Source: Merdiplasma sp045118075
Lineage (GTDB): Bacteria; Bacillota; Clostridia; Lachnospirales; Lachnospiraceae
Reading direction: 5' to 3'
Length of the DNA: 16,239 bases
NCBI GenBank assembly: GCA_045118075.1
Contig: JBGUOI010000239.1
Coordinates: forward strand, 1 to 16,239
The notes beneath the pieces are model-generated. The model searched no databases, was not told where the DNA came from, and saw nothing but the letters and a program-made list of their open reading frames with translations. This document shows positions 7,270-14,346 of this stretch, one piece after another (within the stretch, counting starts at the first letter, position 1; each line of letters begins with the position of its first letter). The position numbers and the translations under genes were made by a program.

Positions 7270-8128
7270 TCTTTGTTTTTCCCTTCCACAGTTTAAACTT
7301 CCTGACCGGGGCGGTCTTGCCCTGGACTTCTTCCAGGCGCTCTCTCAAGCGCTCGGGAGTGACGCCCCTCTCGAGTTCGCCGTGGCTGGCGACCGAGATG
7401 CTGCCCGTCTCCTCCGACACGATGATCGTGAACGAATCGGTGACCTCACTGATTCCGACGCCGGCACGGTGCCTGGTTCCGAGCTCCTTGCTAAGAGACA
7501 TATTGTCAGACAGCGGCAGATAGCAGGTCGCCGCCATGATCCGGTCACCATGTATGATAACAGCGCCGTCGTGCAGCGGCGTATTATGTTCAAAGATATT
7601 CACCAGCAGCTGGCTCGATACCACGGCATCGACCCCTATCCCGGTCCGCTCATACTCATCAAGCGATTCGTTCTGCATGATCACGATCAGGGCGCCGGTC
7701 TTTGCCTTCGCCATCTCGATCGAAGCTTTTACCAGTTCACTTAAGGTCTTGTCGCTGAAACGTTCTCCCATCGATCCTACCGTCTCGAGCGGAAGCAGGC
7801 TTGAGATCAGCTCACGTTCACCGAGTGTTTCAAGGAAGCGCCTCAGTTCCGGCTGGAAGACGACGACCATGGTAATGATGGCGATACTGATTCCCCGGTT
7901 GACCAGATAGATCAGCGTATCCATATGCAGGGCATACACGATCAGAACGCAGAAACCGATCGTGATCATTCCTTTAAGAAGCGTCCAGGCCCTGGTGGTC
8001 TTGATCCATACGAGCAGCCGGTAAACGAGCCACGCCAGGATCAGAATCTCCAGAAGGTCAATAAAAGTAAAAGAAGGGAGCCTGAAACTGCTGATCAGAC
8101 CGCGAAAAAACATTGACAACCGATTCAA
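7262..8128 (-). CDS. cdaA: Diadenylate cyclase CdaA (c-di-AMP synthase)
   Basis: It condenses two ATP into cyclic di-AMP, the second messenger controlling potassium, osmolyte and cell-wall homeostasis in Firmicutes. Of its 288 residues, three transmembrane segments lie about 22-41, 48-67 and 71-91. The cytoplasmic DAC domain follows, with both signature motifs: DGA (187-189) and GTRHRAG (217-223). The usual FQPELRR leads out of the last helix. The start is TTG at 8128, supported by AGGGAG about 8 nt upstream; the first in-frame ATG (8113) is about 20 nt from any ribosome site. It overlaps cdaR by 8 nt and lies 68 nt after the oxidoreductase gene, with no obvious terminator between. No convincing promoter was found directly upstream. 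Confidence 0.96.
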   Translation of the reverse strand: MNRLSMFFRGLISSFRLPSFTFIDLLEILILAWLVYRLLVWIKTTRAWTLLKGMITIGFCVLIVYALHMDTLIYLVNRGISIAIITMVVVFQPELRRFLETLGERELISSLLPLETVGSMGERFSDKTLSELVKASIEMAKAKTGALIVIMQNESLDEYERTGIGVDAVVSSQLLVNIFEHNTPLHDGAVIIHGDRIMAATCYLPLSDNMSLSKELGTRHRAGVGISEVTDSFTIIVSEETGSISVASHGELERGVTPERLRERLEEVQGKTAPVRKFKLWKGKTKNE

Positions 8129-8196
8129 TCTGATCTCCCTCCCTTCTCGTAATATTCCTGTTATTAACTTATCATATCACAATCCCGGCGGCCTGC

Positions 8197-8772
8197 CTAC
8201 CACTCCCGGGAAATATATGAATCGATTTCGGCGTAAGCCTCCCTCATGATCTGCTCCGGATCCGCCCCCAGAAGGTCCAGTCCCTGCACTTTGATCTGGT
8301 CCGCGCGGCTGACGCCGAAAAATGTCCGCATAAGAGCGGCGGCATATCCGAAGCCAAACTCGTCGCTGATGATCTTTCCGCCTGCGCTCGTCACATAGAT
8401 CAACCGGGTGCAGCGGCACAGAGAATAAGGCATCTCCTGTTCATTGTACGCAAAAGTGACGCCGATCGCACAGATCAGTTCAAAATATGTCTTCAGCAGC
8501 GCCGGGAAGGACAGATCCCAGTATGGCGCGGCGATCACGACGGTATCCGCTTCGGCAAACTGCCTGGCTTTGTCGAAGATCGCATCGCTGTAATCTCCCC
8601 TGCTCTGCATTTCCATCCGTTTACTGAGACGCTCCCTGTCCAGCGGGAGAAGTTTTTCTTTATTTAAGTTTACTTTCTCCACCTGTCCGTCCAGTTTTTC
8701 CAGCAGGTAACGGGCAAGCTTCCGCGTTCTTGATTCCTCCCTCACACAGGCGTTAACAAATAATATCTTCAT
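8197..8772 (-). CDS. Flavodoxin-fold NAD(P)H oxidoreductase, AzoR/YwrO-like
   Basis: This 191-residue predicted FMN enzyme passes electrons from NAD(P)H to quinones, azo or nitro compounds. It begins MKILFVNACVREESRTRKLA, the phosphate-binding first strand and loop of the flavodoxin-like fold. VVIAAPYWDLSFPALLKTYF (78-97) is the conserved flavin-side motif of azoreductases and is followed by a GVTFAY segment. VTSAGG (127-132) is another flavin contact loop. The length fits the family. It starts 38 nt after the pckA terminator hairpin and has no clear promoter of its own, so it may depend on terminator read-through or on a weak promoter I cannot see. It may be co-transcribed with cdaA. The natural substrate is unknown. 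Confidence 0.85.
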   Translation of the reverse strand: MKILFVNACVREESRTRKLARYLLEKLDGQVEKVNLNKEKLLPLDRERLSKRMEMQSRGDYSDAIFDKARQFAEADTVVIAAPYWDLSFPALLKTYFELICAIGVTFAYNEQEMPYSLCRCTRLIYVTSAGGKIISDEFGFGYAAALMRTFFGVSRADQIKVQGLDLLGADPEQIMREAYAEIDSYISREW

Positions 8773-8806
8773 CCCCTGCTCTTCTTGTCCTTTCCGGTGT
8801 TTTATG

Positions 8807-8837
8807 AAAAGGGCCGGACGCAGGAAGCGTCCGGCCC
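8807..8837 (-). terminator. Intrinsic terminator of pckA
   Basis: A perfect 11-bp GC-rich stem, GGGCCGGACGC (8811-8821) with 8827-8837, has a 5-nt loop. On the minus strand it is followed by TTTT (8807-8810). The T-run is short, but the stem is very stable. Confidence 0.75.
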
Positions 8838-8842
8838 CGGCA

Positions 8843-8866
8843 GCTTCCGGAAAACTATCCGGAAGC
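8843..8866. other. Second hairpin between pckA and its terminator
   Basis: GCTTCCGG (8843-8850) pairs with CCGGAAGC (8859-8866) around an 8-nt loop. There is no T-run, so alone it is not a terminator. Its GCTTCC can also pair with GGAAGC in the loop of the adjacent terminator (8823-8828), so two mutually exclusive folds are possible. It may also be a 3'-end stabiliser for the pckA mRNA. Confidence 0.6.
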
Positions 8867-8894
8867 GCTCAGTACATTGTGTTTTTCACTCAGA

Positions 8895-10505
8895 TCAAAG
8901 CTTCGGGCCTGCTGCCACGAGTGCCTTGCCGGCTTCATTTCCTTCATACTTCTTGAAGTTCTTGATGAAGCGGGAAGCCAGATCTTTTGCTTTCTCATCC
9001 CATTCGGAAGCATCCGCATAGGTATCGCGCGGATCAAGGATCGCCGGATCTACGCCCGGAAGCTCGGTCGGAACCTCGAAATCAAAGATCGGGATCTTCT
9101 TGGTCGGAGCCTTAAGGACGTCGCCGTTTAAGATCGCGTCGATGATGCCGCGGGTATCCTTGATGGAGATACGTTTGCCGGTGCCGTTCCAGCCGGTGTT
9201 CACCAGATAAGCTTTTGCGCCGCTCTTGTTCATTCTCTTGACCAGCTCCTCACCGTACTTGGTGGGATGCAGCTCTAAGAATGCCTGGCCGAAGCAGGCG
9301 GAGAAGGTCGGAGTCGGCTCGGTGATGCCGCGCTCGGTACCAGCCAGCTTCGCTGTGAAACCGGAAAGGAAGTAATACTGTGTCTGCTCCGGTGTCAGGA
9401 TGGAGACCGGCGGAAGAACGCCGAACGCATCCGCTGACAGGAAGATAACGTTCTCTGCAGCCGGGCCGGCGGAAACCGGATTCACGTTCAGAACGATCTT
9501 CTCAATGTGATTGATCGGATAGGAGACACGGGTATTCTCGGTAACGCTCTTGTCAGCGAAATCAGGTTTGCCGTTCTCATCCAGAGTAACGTTCTCAAGA
9601 AGAGCGTTTCTCTTGATGGCGTTGTAGATATCGGGCTCGGATTCCTTGTCAAGGTTGATGACCTTGGCATAGCAGCCGCCCTCGAAGTTGAACACGCCGT
9701 TGTCGTCCCAGCCGTGCTCATCATCACCGATCAGCAGACGCTTGGGATCTGTGGAAAGGGTGGTCTTGCCGGTTCCGGAAAGTCCGAAGAAGATAGCGGT
9801 GTTCTTGCCTTCCATATCTGTGTTTGCGGAGCAGTGCATAGCAGCAATGCCCTTCAGCGGAAGATAGTAGTTCATCATGGAGAAGATACCCTTCTTCATC
9901 TCGCCGCCGTACCATGTGTTGATGATGACCTGCTCACGGCTGGTGATATTGAAGGCGACGCAGGTCTCGGAATTGAGGCCGTAGTCCTTGTAGTTCTCAA
10001 CTTTTGCCTTGGAAGCGTTGTAGCAGACGAAATCCGGTTCGTAGGTCTCAAGCTCTTCCTCGGTCGGCATGATGAACATGTTCTTGATGAAATGAGCCTG
10101 CCAGGCGACTTCCACGATGAAGCGGACAGCCATGCGGGTATCCTTGTTGGCGCCGCAGTAGGAGTCGACCACATACAGTTTCTTGTTGCTCAGCTCATCA
10201 ATGGCGATCTTCTTCATATCAGCCCATGTTTCTTCGCTCATGGGGTGATTGTCGTTCTTGTACTCATCGGTTGTCCACCAGACAGTATCTTTGGAGTTCT
10301 CATCCATAACGATATATTTGTCTTTGGGTGAACGTCCGGTGTAGATGCCGGTCATTACATTGACAGCGCCAAGTTCGCTGACTCTGCCGACATCAAAGCC
10401 TTCCAGCTCGGGTTTCGTCTCTTCTTCAAAGAGAAACTCATAAGAAGGATTGCGTACGATTTCCGTGGTCCCGGTGATCCCATACTTGGTTAAATCAATT
10501 CCCAT
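8895..10505 (-). CDS. pckA: Phosphoenolpyruvate carboxykinase (ATP)
   Basis: It interconverts oxaloacetate + ATP with PEP + CO2 + ADP. In fermentative anaerobes it often runs toward oxaloacetate to fix CO2 and conserve energy as ATP, while in others it is gluconeogenic. Its 536 residues match the family length. Diagnostic motifs are TGRSPKDK (56-63, substrate arginine), GGEMKKG (200-206, metal-ligand lysine), the kinase-1a P-loop GLSGTGKTT (241-249) and the metal-binding DDEHGW (261-266). The ATP-dependent rather than GTP-dependent form is clear from these motifs. The start at ATG 10505 has AGAGG about 9 nt upstream. It has its own promoter (10586-10613) and terminator, so it is probably monocistronic and well expressed. 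Confidence 0.98.
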   Translation of the reverse strand: MGIDLTKYGITGTTEIVRNPSYEFLFEEETKPELEGFDVGRVSELGAVNVMTGIYTGRSPKDKYIVMDENSKDTVWWTTDEYKNDNHPMSEETWADMKKIAIDELSNKKLYVVDSYCGANKDTRMAVRFIVEVAWQAHFIKNMFIMPTEEELETYEPDFVCYNASKAKVENYKDYGLNSETCVAFNITSREQVIINTWYGGEMKKGIFSMMNYYLPLKGIAAMHCSANTDMEGKNTAIFFGLSGTGKTTLSTDPKRLLIGDDEHGWDDNGVFNFEGGCYAKVINLDKESEPDIYNAIKRNALLENVTLDENGKPDFADKSVTENTRVSYPINHIEKIVLNVNPVSAGPAAENVIFLSADAFGVLPPVSILTPEQTQYYFLSGFTAKLAGTERGITEPTPTFSACFGQAFLELHPTKYGEELVKRMNKSGAKAYLVNTGWNGTGKRISIKDTRGIIDAILNGDVLKAPTKKIPIFDFEVPTELPGVDPAILDPRDTYADASEWDEKAKDLASRFIKNFKKYEGNEAGKALVAAGPKL

Positions 10506-10556
10506 TTCTATCTACCTCTTTTCTGTTGGATATGCGTTGTGTCGACGGTTGCATCT

Positions 10557-10571
10557 GCGGCTTAAAGCCGC
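10557..10571. other. Hairpin in the pckA 5' leader
   Basis: GCGGCT (10557-10562) and AGCCGC (10566-10571) form a 6-bp stem with a 3-nt loop. It lies just after the predicted pckA transcription start, inside a leader of about 74 nt. It could protect the 5' end of the mRNA. No known riboswitch is recognised. Confidence 0.5.
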
Positions 10572-10585
10572 CTCGTCCGTTAATC

Positions 10586-10613
10586 ATTATACATAATTGC
10601 CGGATCTTTACAA
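10586..10613 (-). promoter_or_regulatory. Sigma-A-like promoter of pckA
   Basis: On the minus strand, -35 TTGTAA (10608-10613), a 16-nt spacer and a perfect -10 TATAAT (10586-10591). The -35 box begins only four bases past the stop of the upstream phosphopantetheinyl transferase gene. Confidence 0.75.
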
Positions 10614-10617
10614 GGTA

Positions 10618-11316
10618 TTATAACATGAATGGACTCCCCGGAAAAGAATGAATATTTACGGAGATGTCAGTGTTTTTCGGTTTTTCCTCTTCTCCCTGCC
10701 ATACCAGCGCCTTTACCGTTACCGGCAGACCGTCATCTTGGACGGCCGCACATAATTGAAAGCGCTCCTGCCCGGCCATGACCGTATGATAAAAAAGACA
10801 GCCGTTCTCTTTGACTGTATCAAAAAGCAGCGGATCGAGAAAGCTGCCGGCGGTCATTTTAAAAAGGCTCTCCTTTCCGCACCAGCAGCGGATCAGAAAT
10901 TCACCGTACGCTTCCTCAACCTCCGCCGGCGGTGCCTGGCGCTTTTCATTCTCTGTGAGGATCTTCTTTGCCAGACGCGTGACCGTACGGACACGGGAAT
11001 ACCGTTCCACGTCGATTCCCACGGGTCCTGAGCAGACAGCCGCTGCCAGCAGGTCCCCGCTGTGGGACAGGGAAGCGCCTATTCCGGGAAGCATAACGGC
11101 GCCGTTTTCGGTGCGCTCTGCGTCACCGGCTCCGAGCATGATCCCGAAAGCTTCTTTTGCGGCATACTCAAGAAGCTGCCATCCGAAATACAGTTCCCGC
11201 TTTCTTTGTTCGCTGCCGGCCTTCTCCACCTCGAGCATCCTTATCCTGCTTGAGAGGGCCTGGCCGGGGAGATAGTTTGGCATCCGCATCAGGTATACAA
11301 AACATCCCTTTTTCAT
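10618..11316 (-). CDS. 4'-phosphopantetheinyl transferase, Sfp/AcpT superfamily
   Basis: It transfers the phosphopantetheine arm of CoA onto a carrier-protein serine, activating acyl, peptidyl or aryl carrier proteins. The 232-residue length is typical of the Sfp group. Family motifs are SLSHSGD (83-88 region), GIDVERY (100-106, Mg-binding Asp and Glu) and WCGKESLFK (145-153, catalytic W-x-x-KE-x-x-x-K). Its ATG overlaps the hydrolase stop as ATGA, so the two are translationally coupled. No polyketide, non-ribosomal peptide or fatty-acid synthase gene is visible, so the target carrier protein lies elsewhere. The tail beyond about residue 205 is poorly conserved and probably not catalytic. Confidence 0.93.
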   Translation of the reverse strand: MKKGCFVYLMRMPNYLPGQALSSRIRMLEVEKAGSEQRKRELYFGWQLLEYAAKEAFGIMLGAGDAERTENGAVMLPGIGASLSHSGDLLAAAVCSGPVGIDVERYSRVRTVTRLAKKILTENEKRQAPPAEVEEAYGEFLIRCWCGKESLFKMTAGSFLDPLLFDTVKENGCLFYHTVMAGQERFQLCAAVQDDGLPVTVKALVWQGEEEKPKNTDISVNIHSFPGSPFML

Positions 11317-12116
11317 TCCGGCATCTCCTCTTTTCTCATTTTTCCGATGATCCTTGTAAGTTCCCGGGAAAAGGCGACGCTCTGTACTTTCACGGCATTA
11401 TGGTTTCCCGGAACATACTCAATCGGCCATCCCAGGCTGAGGGCACCGGCCTTTGACGTCACCGCGAACATCCTTTTTTCACCGAGCTTTGAGACTGCTG
11501 CGATGACCGGCACTTTGATCGCCTTCACCCGCTCAAGCGCAGGATAGTAATTCTGTATCTCGTTGAGTTCGCCGAGCATGAAATTGGTCAGGTTTTTGTA
11601 AACCATCCTCAGATGATCCATGGACAGGCTTTTTCCTGTCTCTCCAGCCTTCCCGTCCGAACCGATGACGCGGGCAAAAGCCGGCACAGCCTGCCGGATC
11701 CGCCCTTCCCTGACATATTCATTCAGTTCCCGGTTCCAGTCTCCAAGCAGCTGTTTGGATTTCTCATCAAAAACCAGGGACGGCTCCAGAAGAATCAGTC
11801 CTCTTACCAGCTGCGGGTATCGCAGTGCAAGTTCCACCCCGATCAGTCCGCCGCCGCTTGTCCCGAAGACCCAGGCCTTCTTTCTCGCGTTTTTCCGGAG
11901 GATCGTGGCGGCGTCCTCTGCCTGGGCGGCCACCGAGTAATCAGTATCCGGTATCTTAACGTCCGAATGCCCGTAGCCTCGGCGGTCATACGTGATCACC
12001 GTAAAATCTTTTTCCAGGCAGCCGGCGGCTTCATCAAAGAAGGATCCGTCACTGAAGTTGCCATGGATCATCAGGAGCGGATCTCCGCTTCCCCTCACAT
12101 TAACAGGCAGGTCCAT
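11313..12116 (-). CDS. Alpha/beta-fold hydrolase
   Basis: This 267-residue soluble hydrolase is of unknown substrate. The fold is clear: an oxyanion-hole HGNFSDG (18-24), YDRRGYGHSD (43-52), the nucleophile elbow GTSGG (85-89) with Ser87, a helical cap about 118-190, and a catalytic His239 in GNHNA. The usual catalytic Asp after strand 6 is not where expected; that region reads VIAAVSKLGEKR, so Glu213 or a displaced residue would have to serve. It sits 1 nt after cobO and overlaps the phosphopantetheinyl transferase by 4 nt. That context may suggest thioesterase-type proofreading of carrier proteins, but esterase or lipase roles fit equally well. Confidence 0.85.
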   Translation of the reverse strand: MDLPVNVRGSGDPLLMIHGNFSDGSFFDEAAGCLEKDFTVITYDRRGYGHSDVKIPDTDYSVAAQAEDAATILRKNARKKAWVFGTSGGGLIGVELALRYPQLVRGLILLEPSLVFDEKSKQLLGDWNRELNEYVREGRIRQAVPAFARVIGSDGKAGETGKSLSMDHLRMVYKNLTNFMLGELNEIQNYYPALERVKAIKVPVIAAVSKLGEKRMFAVTSKAGALSLGWPIEYVPGNHNAVKVQSVAFSRELTRIIGKMRKEEMPE

Positions 12117-12117
12117 A

Positions 12118-12639
12118 TCAGTACTCTATCCCCTTCCTTGCACCAATACCTCGGTCGAACGGATGACGCTTCTTTACCATGCAGGTGATGTAATCCGCCC
12201 GCTTCATCATCGCGTCGGACGGATCGCGCCCGGTAAGGATCACCTCCGCCGTCCTTTCCGGATCATCCAGAAAATCAAGCAGCTTTGCCTCGTCGACGAA
12301 ACCATACCGGCAGGCGGCGCAGATCTCGTCGAGGATAACCATGTCCGCCTTCATTCCAAGCGCCGCCGCCTTTGAAAAGAGGCCGGAAAAACCGGATCCG
12401 GCTGCCCTCCTGACACCCTCATCCATATCTTTGACAAACCCGAAGTGATCAGCGCAGTACAGGACGTTTATTCCGGGACATTTTTCAAGCATGGCCGTCT
12501 CAGAGGACGTTCCGTCCTTTAAGAAAGCCGCATAGACCACACTTCCCCCGGATCCGGCACACCGAAGCGCCATCCCCGCGGCGGCGCTGGTCTTTCCTTT
12601 TCCGTCTCCGCAGTATAGGTGAATCAATCCTCTCATCAT
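12118..12639 (-). CDS. cobO: Corrinoid adenosyltransferase, CobO/BtuR family
   Basis: It transfers the adenosyl group of ATP to cob(I)alamin or a corrinoid precursor, making the coenzyme B12 form. The 173-residue length is typical. The P-loop is GDGKGKTSAA (11-20), the Walker-B-like strand is VILDEI (101-106), and the family block TGRDPSDAMMKRADYIT (136-152) and the C-terminal HPFDRGIGARKGIEY are intact. The ATG at 12639 is preferred to an upstream one at 12681 because AGGAGA lies 7 nt before it. It is the first gene of a three-gene leftward cluster. No cobalamin riboswitch is evident in the short leader. Confidence 0.95.
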   Translation of the reverse strand: MMRGLIHLYCGDGKGKTSAAAGMALRCAGSGGSVVYAAFLKDGTSSETAMLEKCPGINVLYCADHFGFVKDMDEGVRRAAGSGFSGLFSKAAALGMKADMVILDEICAACRYGFVDEAKLLDFLDDPERTAEVILTGRDPSDAMMKRADYITCMVKKRHPFDRGIGARKGIEY

Positions 12640-12722
12640 GGATATCTCTCCTGTGTTTTTCCTCCTGAGATTATCCCACAAAATTGGTTTTCTGTATACC
12701 TTTCCTGAGCCATGCCGCTTTG

Positions 12723-12756
12723 CGAAAATGTTTTCGTAAGCTCGAAAACGGTTGAC
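12723..12756. promoter_or_regulatory. Probable operator: palindrome plus half-site, 20 bp apart
   Basis: CGAAAATGTTTTCG (12723-12736) is a palindrome with only its central TG outside the 6-bp arms. A second copy, CGAAAACGGTTGAC (12743-12756), keeps the left arm CGAAAA exactly but little of the right. The centres are 20 bp apart, about two helical turns. The second copy overlaps the -35 of the ABC exporter promoter, which suggests repression. The protein is unknown. Confidence 0.55.
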
Positions 12757-12781
12757 ATGCCGGATACGTAAATACTATAAA
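12752..12781 (+). promoter_or_regulatory. Sigma-A-like promoter of the ABC exporter operon
   Basis: -35 TTGACA (12752-12757), an 18-nt spacer and -10 TATAAA (12776-12781). The transcript would start near 12788, just after an upstream in-frame ATG at 12786, supporting the start at 12840. Confidence 0.7.
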
Positions 12782-12839
12782 ATGGTTGATGCACAGACTG
12801 AACTGTCCTGCAAACCCAATGACGTTACGGAGGAAAACA

Positions 12840-13529
12840 ATGCTTGAATGTAAGAACGTAACAAAAGTGTATTACAAGATGAAGGCGGTGGATGACCTGA
12901 CGCTGACGATCGAAAAAGGCAGGATCTATGCCCTGCTCGGTCCGAACGGAAGCGGTAAGACCACCTTCATGAAAATGGCGGCCGGACTGGTCAAGCCGGA
13001 TGGAGGCACTCTCCTTTTTGAAGGGGCCCCGATCGGGATCGAATCCAAAAAACATGTCGCCTATATGCCCACCGAGAGTTTTTTCTACCCCTATATGACG
13101 GGACTTGATGCCGGAAAATACTACCGGGATTTTTTCAGCGATTTTGACATGGATCATTACCTGTCCCTTTTGTCAGACATGGACCTGATGCCGGACCAGA
13201 AGATCTCCAAGATGTCCTCCGGTATGATGGCTAAACTGAAGATCGCACTGACCCTTTCAAGGGAAGCCAGGCTCATCATGCTCGACGAGCCGCTTAACGG
13301 CATCGACATCATCGCCCGGGATAAGATCGTATCGACCATTATGAACTCTTTTACCCCGGAAAAAGCCTTCCTGCTCTCCTCTCACCTGGTGGATGAACTG
13401 GAGAAGATCATTGACCATGCCATCTTCATGAAGAAGGGTGTTGCCGTCCTGCAGGGCGCGGCGGATGATCTTCGGAAAGAAAACTCTCTTTCCATCGTCG
13501 ACCTGTACAGAAAGATCTATTCTGAATAA
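12840..13529 (+). CDS. ABC exporter ATPase, YtrB-like
   Basis: This 229-residue ATPase is of the drug/antibiotic-response exporter class and is paired with the permease 16 nt downstream. Walker A is GPNGSGKTT (34-42), the signature is the variant MSSGM (125-129), Walker B is LIMLDEP (145-151), the D-loop is GID (154-156), and the H-loop His is 182. The Q-loop glutamine is missing: the segment reads AYMPTES (74-80), as in other YtrB-like proteins where this residue varies. The ATG at 12840 is fixed by GGAGG at 12829-12833, 6 nt upstream. In several Firmicutes such operons begin with a GntR-type repressor gene; none is present here. The substrate is unknown. Confidence 0.92.
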   Translation: MLECKNVTKVYYKMKAVDDLTLTIEKGRIYALLGPNGSGKTTFMKMAAGLVKPDGGTLLFEGAPIGIESKKHVAYMPTESFFYPYMTGLDAGKYYRDFFSDFDMDHYLSLLSDMDLMPDQKISKMSSGMMAKLKIALTLSREARLIMLDEPLNGIDIIARDKIVSTIMNSFTPEKAFLLSSHLVDELEKIIDHAIFMKKGVAVLQGAADDLRKENSLSIVDLYRKIYSE

Positions 13530-13545
13530 AAGAGGGGGATAAAAC

Positions 13546-14325
13546 ATGCTTAAACTGATGAAATATGAATTCAAAAAGAACAGAGGCCTCCTTGCCATCT
13601 TCGGAATCGGCCTGGTCCTGCTGGAGCTGTTCTATCTGTACAGCCTGCTGACCATGAAAAACAATAACAACACCTGGGTCATCTTAAGTGCCTCCCTGCT
13701 TTTCATGTTCGTTGTCGTCTGCTTTTTCACGGTATTTATCCTGGCGATCCTGAACTACAGCCGGGAGCTGAATGCGAAGAGCAGTTACCTGGTCTTCATG
13801 ACCCCTCACTCCAGCTATACGATCATCATCTCAAAGCTGGTCTACACACTGCTCCTTGGCGTTGCTGCCGCCGCGCTGCTGGGAATTCTCGGGGTGCTCG
13901 ACATCAACCTGCTTCATTGGAAGGTACCCGATGTGGAAAGTTTCCGTCAGCTGCTCTCCGCCTTTTTCGAGAGCATGAATATCCCGGTCAATGAGATCCT
14001 GCTCAGCCTGGTGACCGGTCTTGTCACCTTCCTGATCTCGTTCTTCTCAACGGTGACCGTAAGCTACCTGGCGGTGACCCTGAGCGCCACTTTCCTTTAC
14101 AATGTCGGACCGAAACTGAAGGGGTTTTTAAGTTTCGCCCTTTTCATTGTTCTGCTTTTGATCGTCTCGAAAGTCGATTCGATCCTGCCTGTGCTGAACA
14201 AAAATCCGCAGACGCCTCTTGAAGCAGTCTTTGCAGCCGCTCCGGCAACAGCTTTCAACCTGGTCATGATCATCGCATGCGTGCTGGTATGCGGTTATCT
14301 GTTAGAAAAAAAGGTCTCCCTCTGA
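13546..14325 (+). CDS. ABC-2 type membrane permease
   Basis: This 259-residue membrane subunit serves the ATPase encoded just upstream. About six hydrophobic segments are visible: LLAIFGIGLVLLELFYLYSL near 14-33, a block about 44-70 (VILSASLLFMFVVVCFFTVF), LVYTLLLGVAAAALLGILGV, LLSLVTGLVTFLISFFSTV, LSFALFIVLLLIV and VMIIACVLVCGYLLE. The N-terminus MLKLMKYEFKKNRG is a typical cytoplasmic entry for this group. AGAGGGGGAT lies just before the ATG. The stop codon is in the loop of the terminator hairpin. A role in export or in antibiotic or cell-envelope stress is plausible from the family but not shown by sequence. Confidence 0.88.
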   Translation: MLKLMKYEFKKNRGLLAIFGIGLVLLELFYLYSLLTMKNNNNTWVILSASLLFMFVVVCFFTVFILAILNYSRELNAKSSYLVFMTPHSSYTIIISKLVYTLLLGVAAAALLGILGVLDINLLHWKVPDVESFRQLLSAFFESMNIPVNEILLSLVTGLVTFLISFFSTVTVSYLAVTLSATFLYNVGPKLKGFLSFALFIVLLLIVSKVDSILPVLNKNPQTPLEAVFAAAPATAFNLVMIIACVLVCGYLLEKKVSL

Positions 14326-14339
14326 TGGGAGGCCTTTTT
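14306..14339. terminator. Bidirectional intrinsic terminator between convergent operons
   Basis: GGTCTCCC (14313-14320) pairs with GGGAGGCC (14327-14334), with one G-T wobble. It is flanked by seven A on the left (14306-14312) and five T on the right (14335-14339), so it can end transcripts from both sides. The permease stop codon (14323-14325) lies in the loop. Confidence 0.9.
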
Positions 14340-14346
14340 CGGGCTT

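Noticed and set aside
9507..10331. 274-codon open frame on the plus strand opposite pckA
   Set aside because: pckA on the other strand is unmistakable. This frame is a by-product of its biased codons and has no family features.
12640..12722. Possible cobalamin riboswitch upstream of cobO
   Set aside because: The stretch is short and shows no B12-box-like sequence or extended pairing, so there is no support.
12723..12736. CcpA cre site
   Set aside because: The palindrome CGAAAATGTTTTCG lacks the TGnAAnCGnTTnCA pattern, so a catabolite-control reading is not supported, though a related LacI-type site remains possible.
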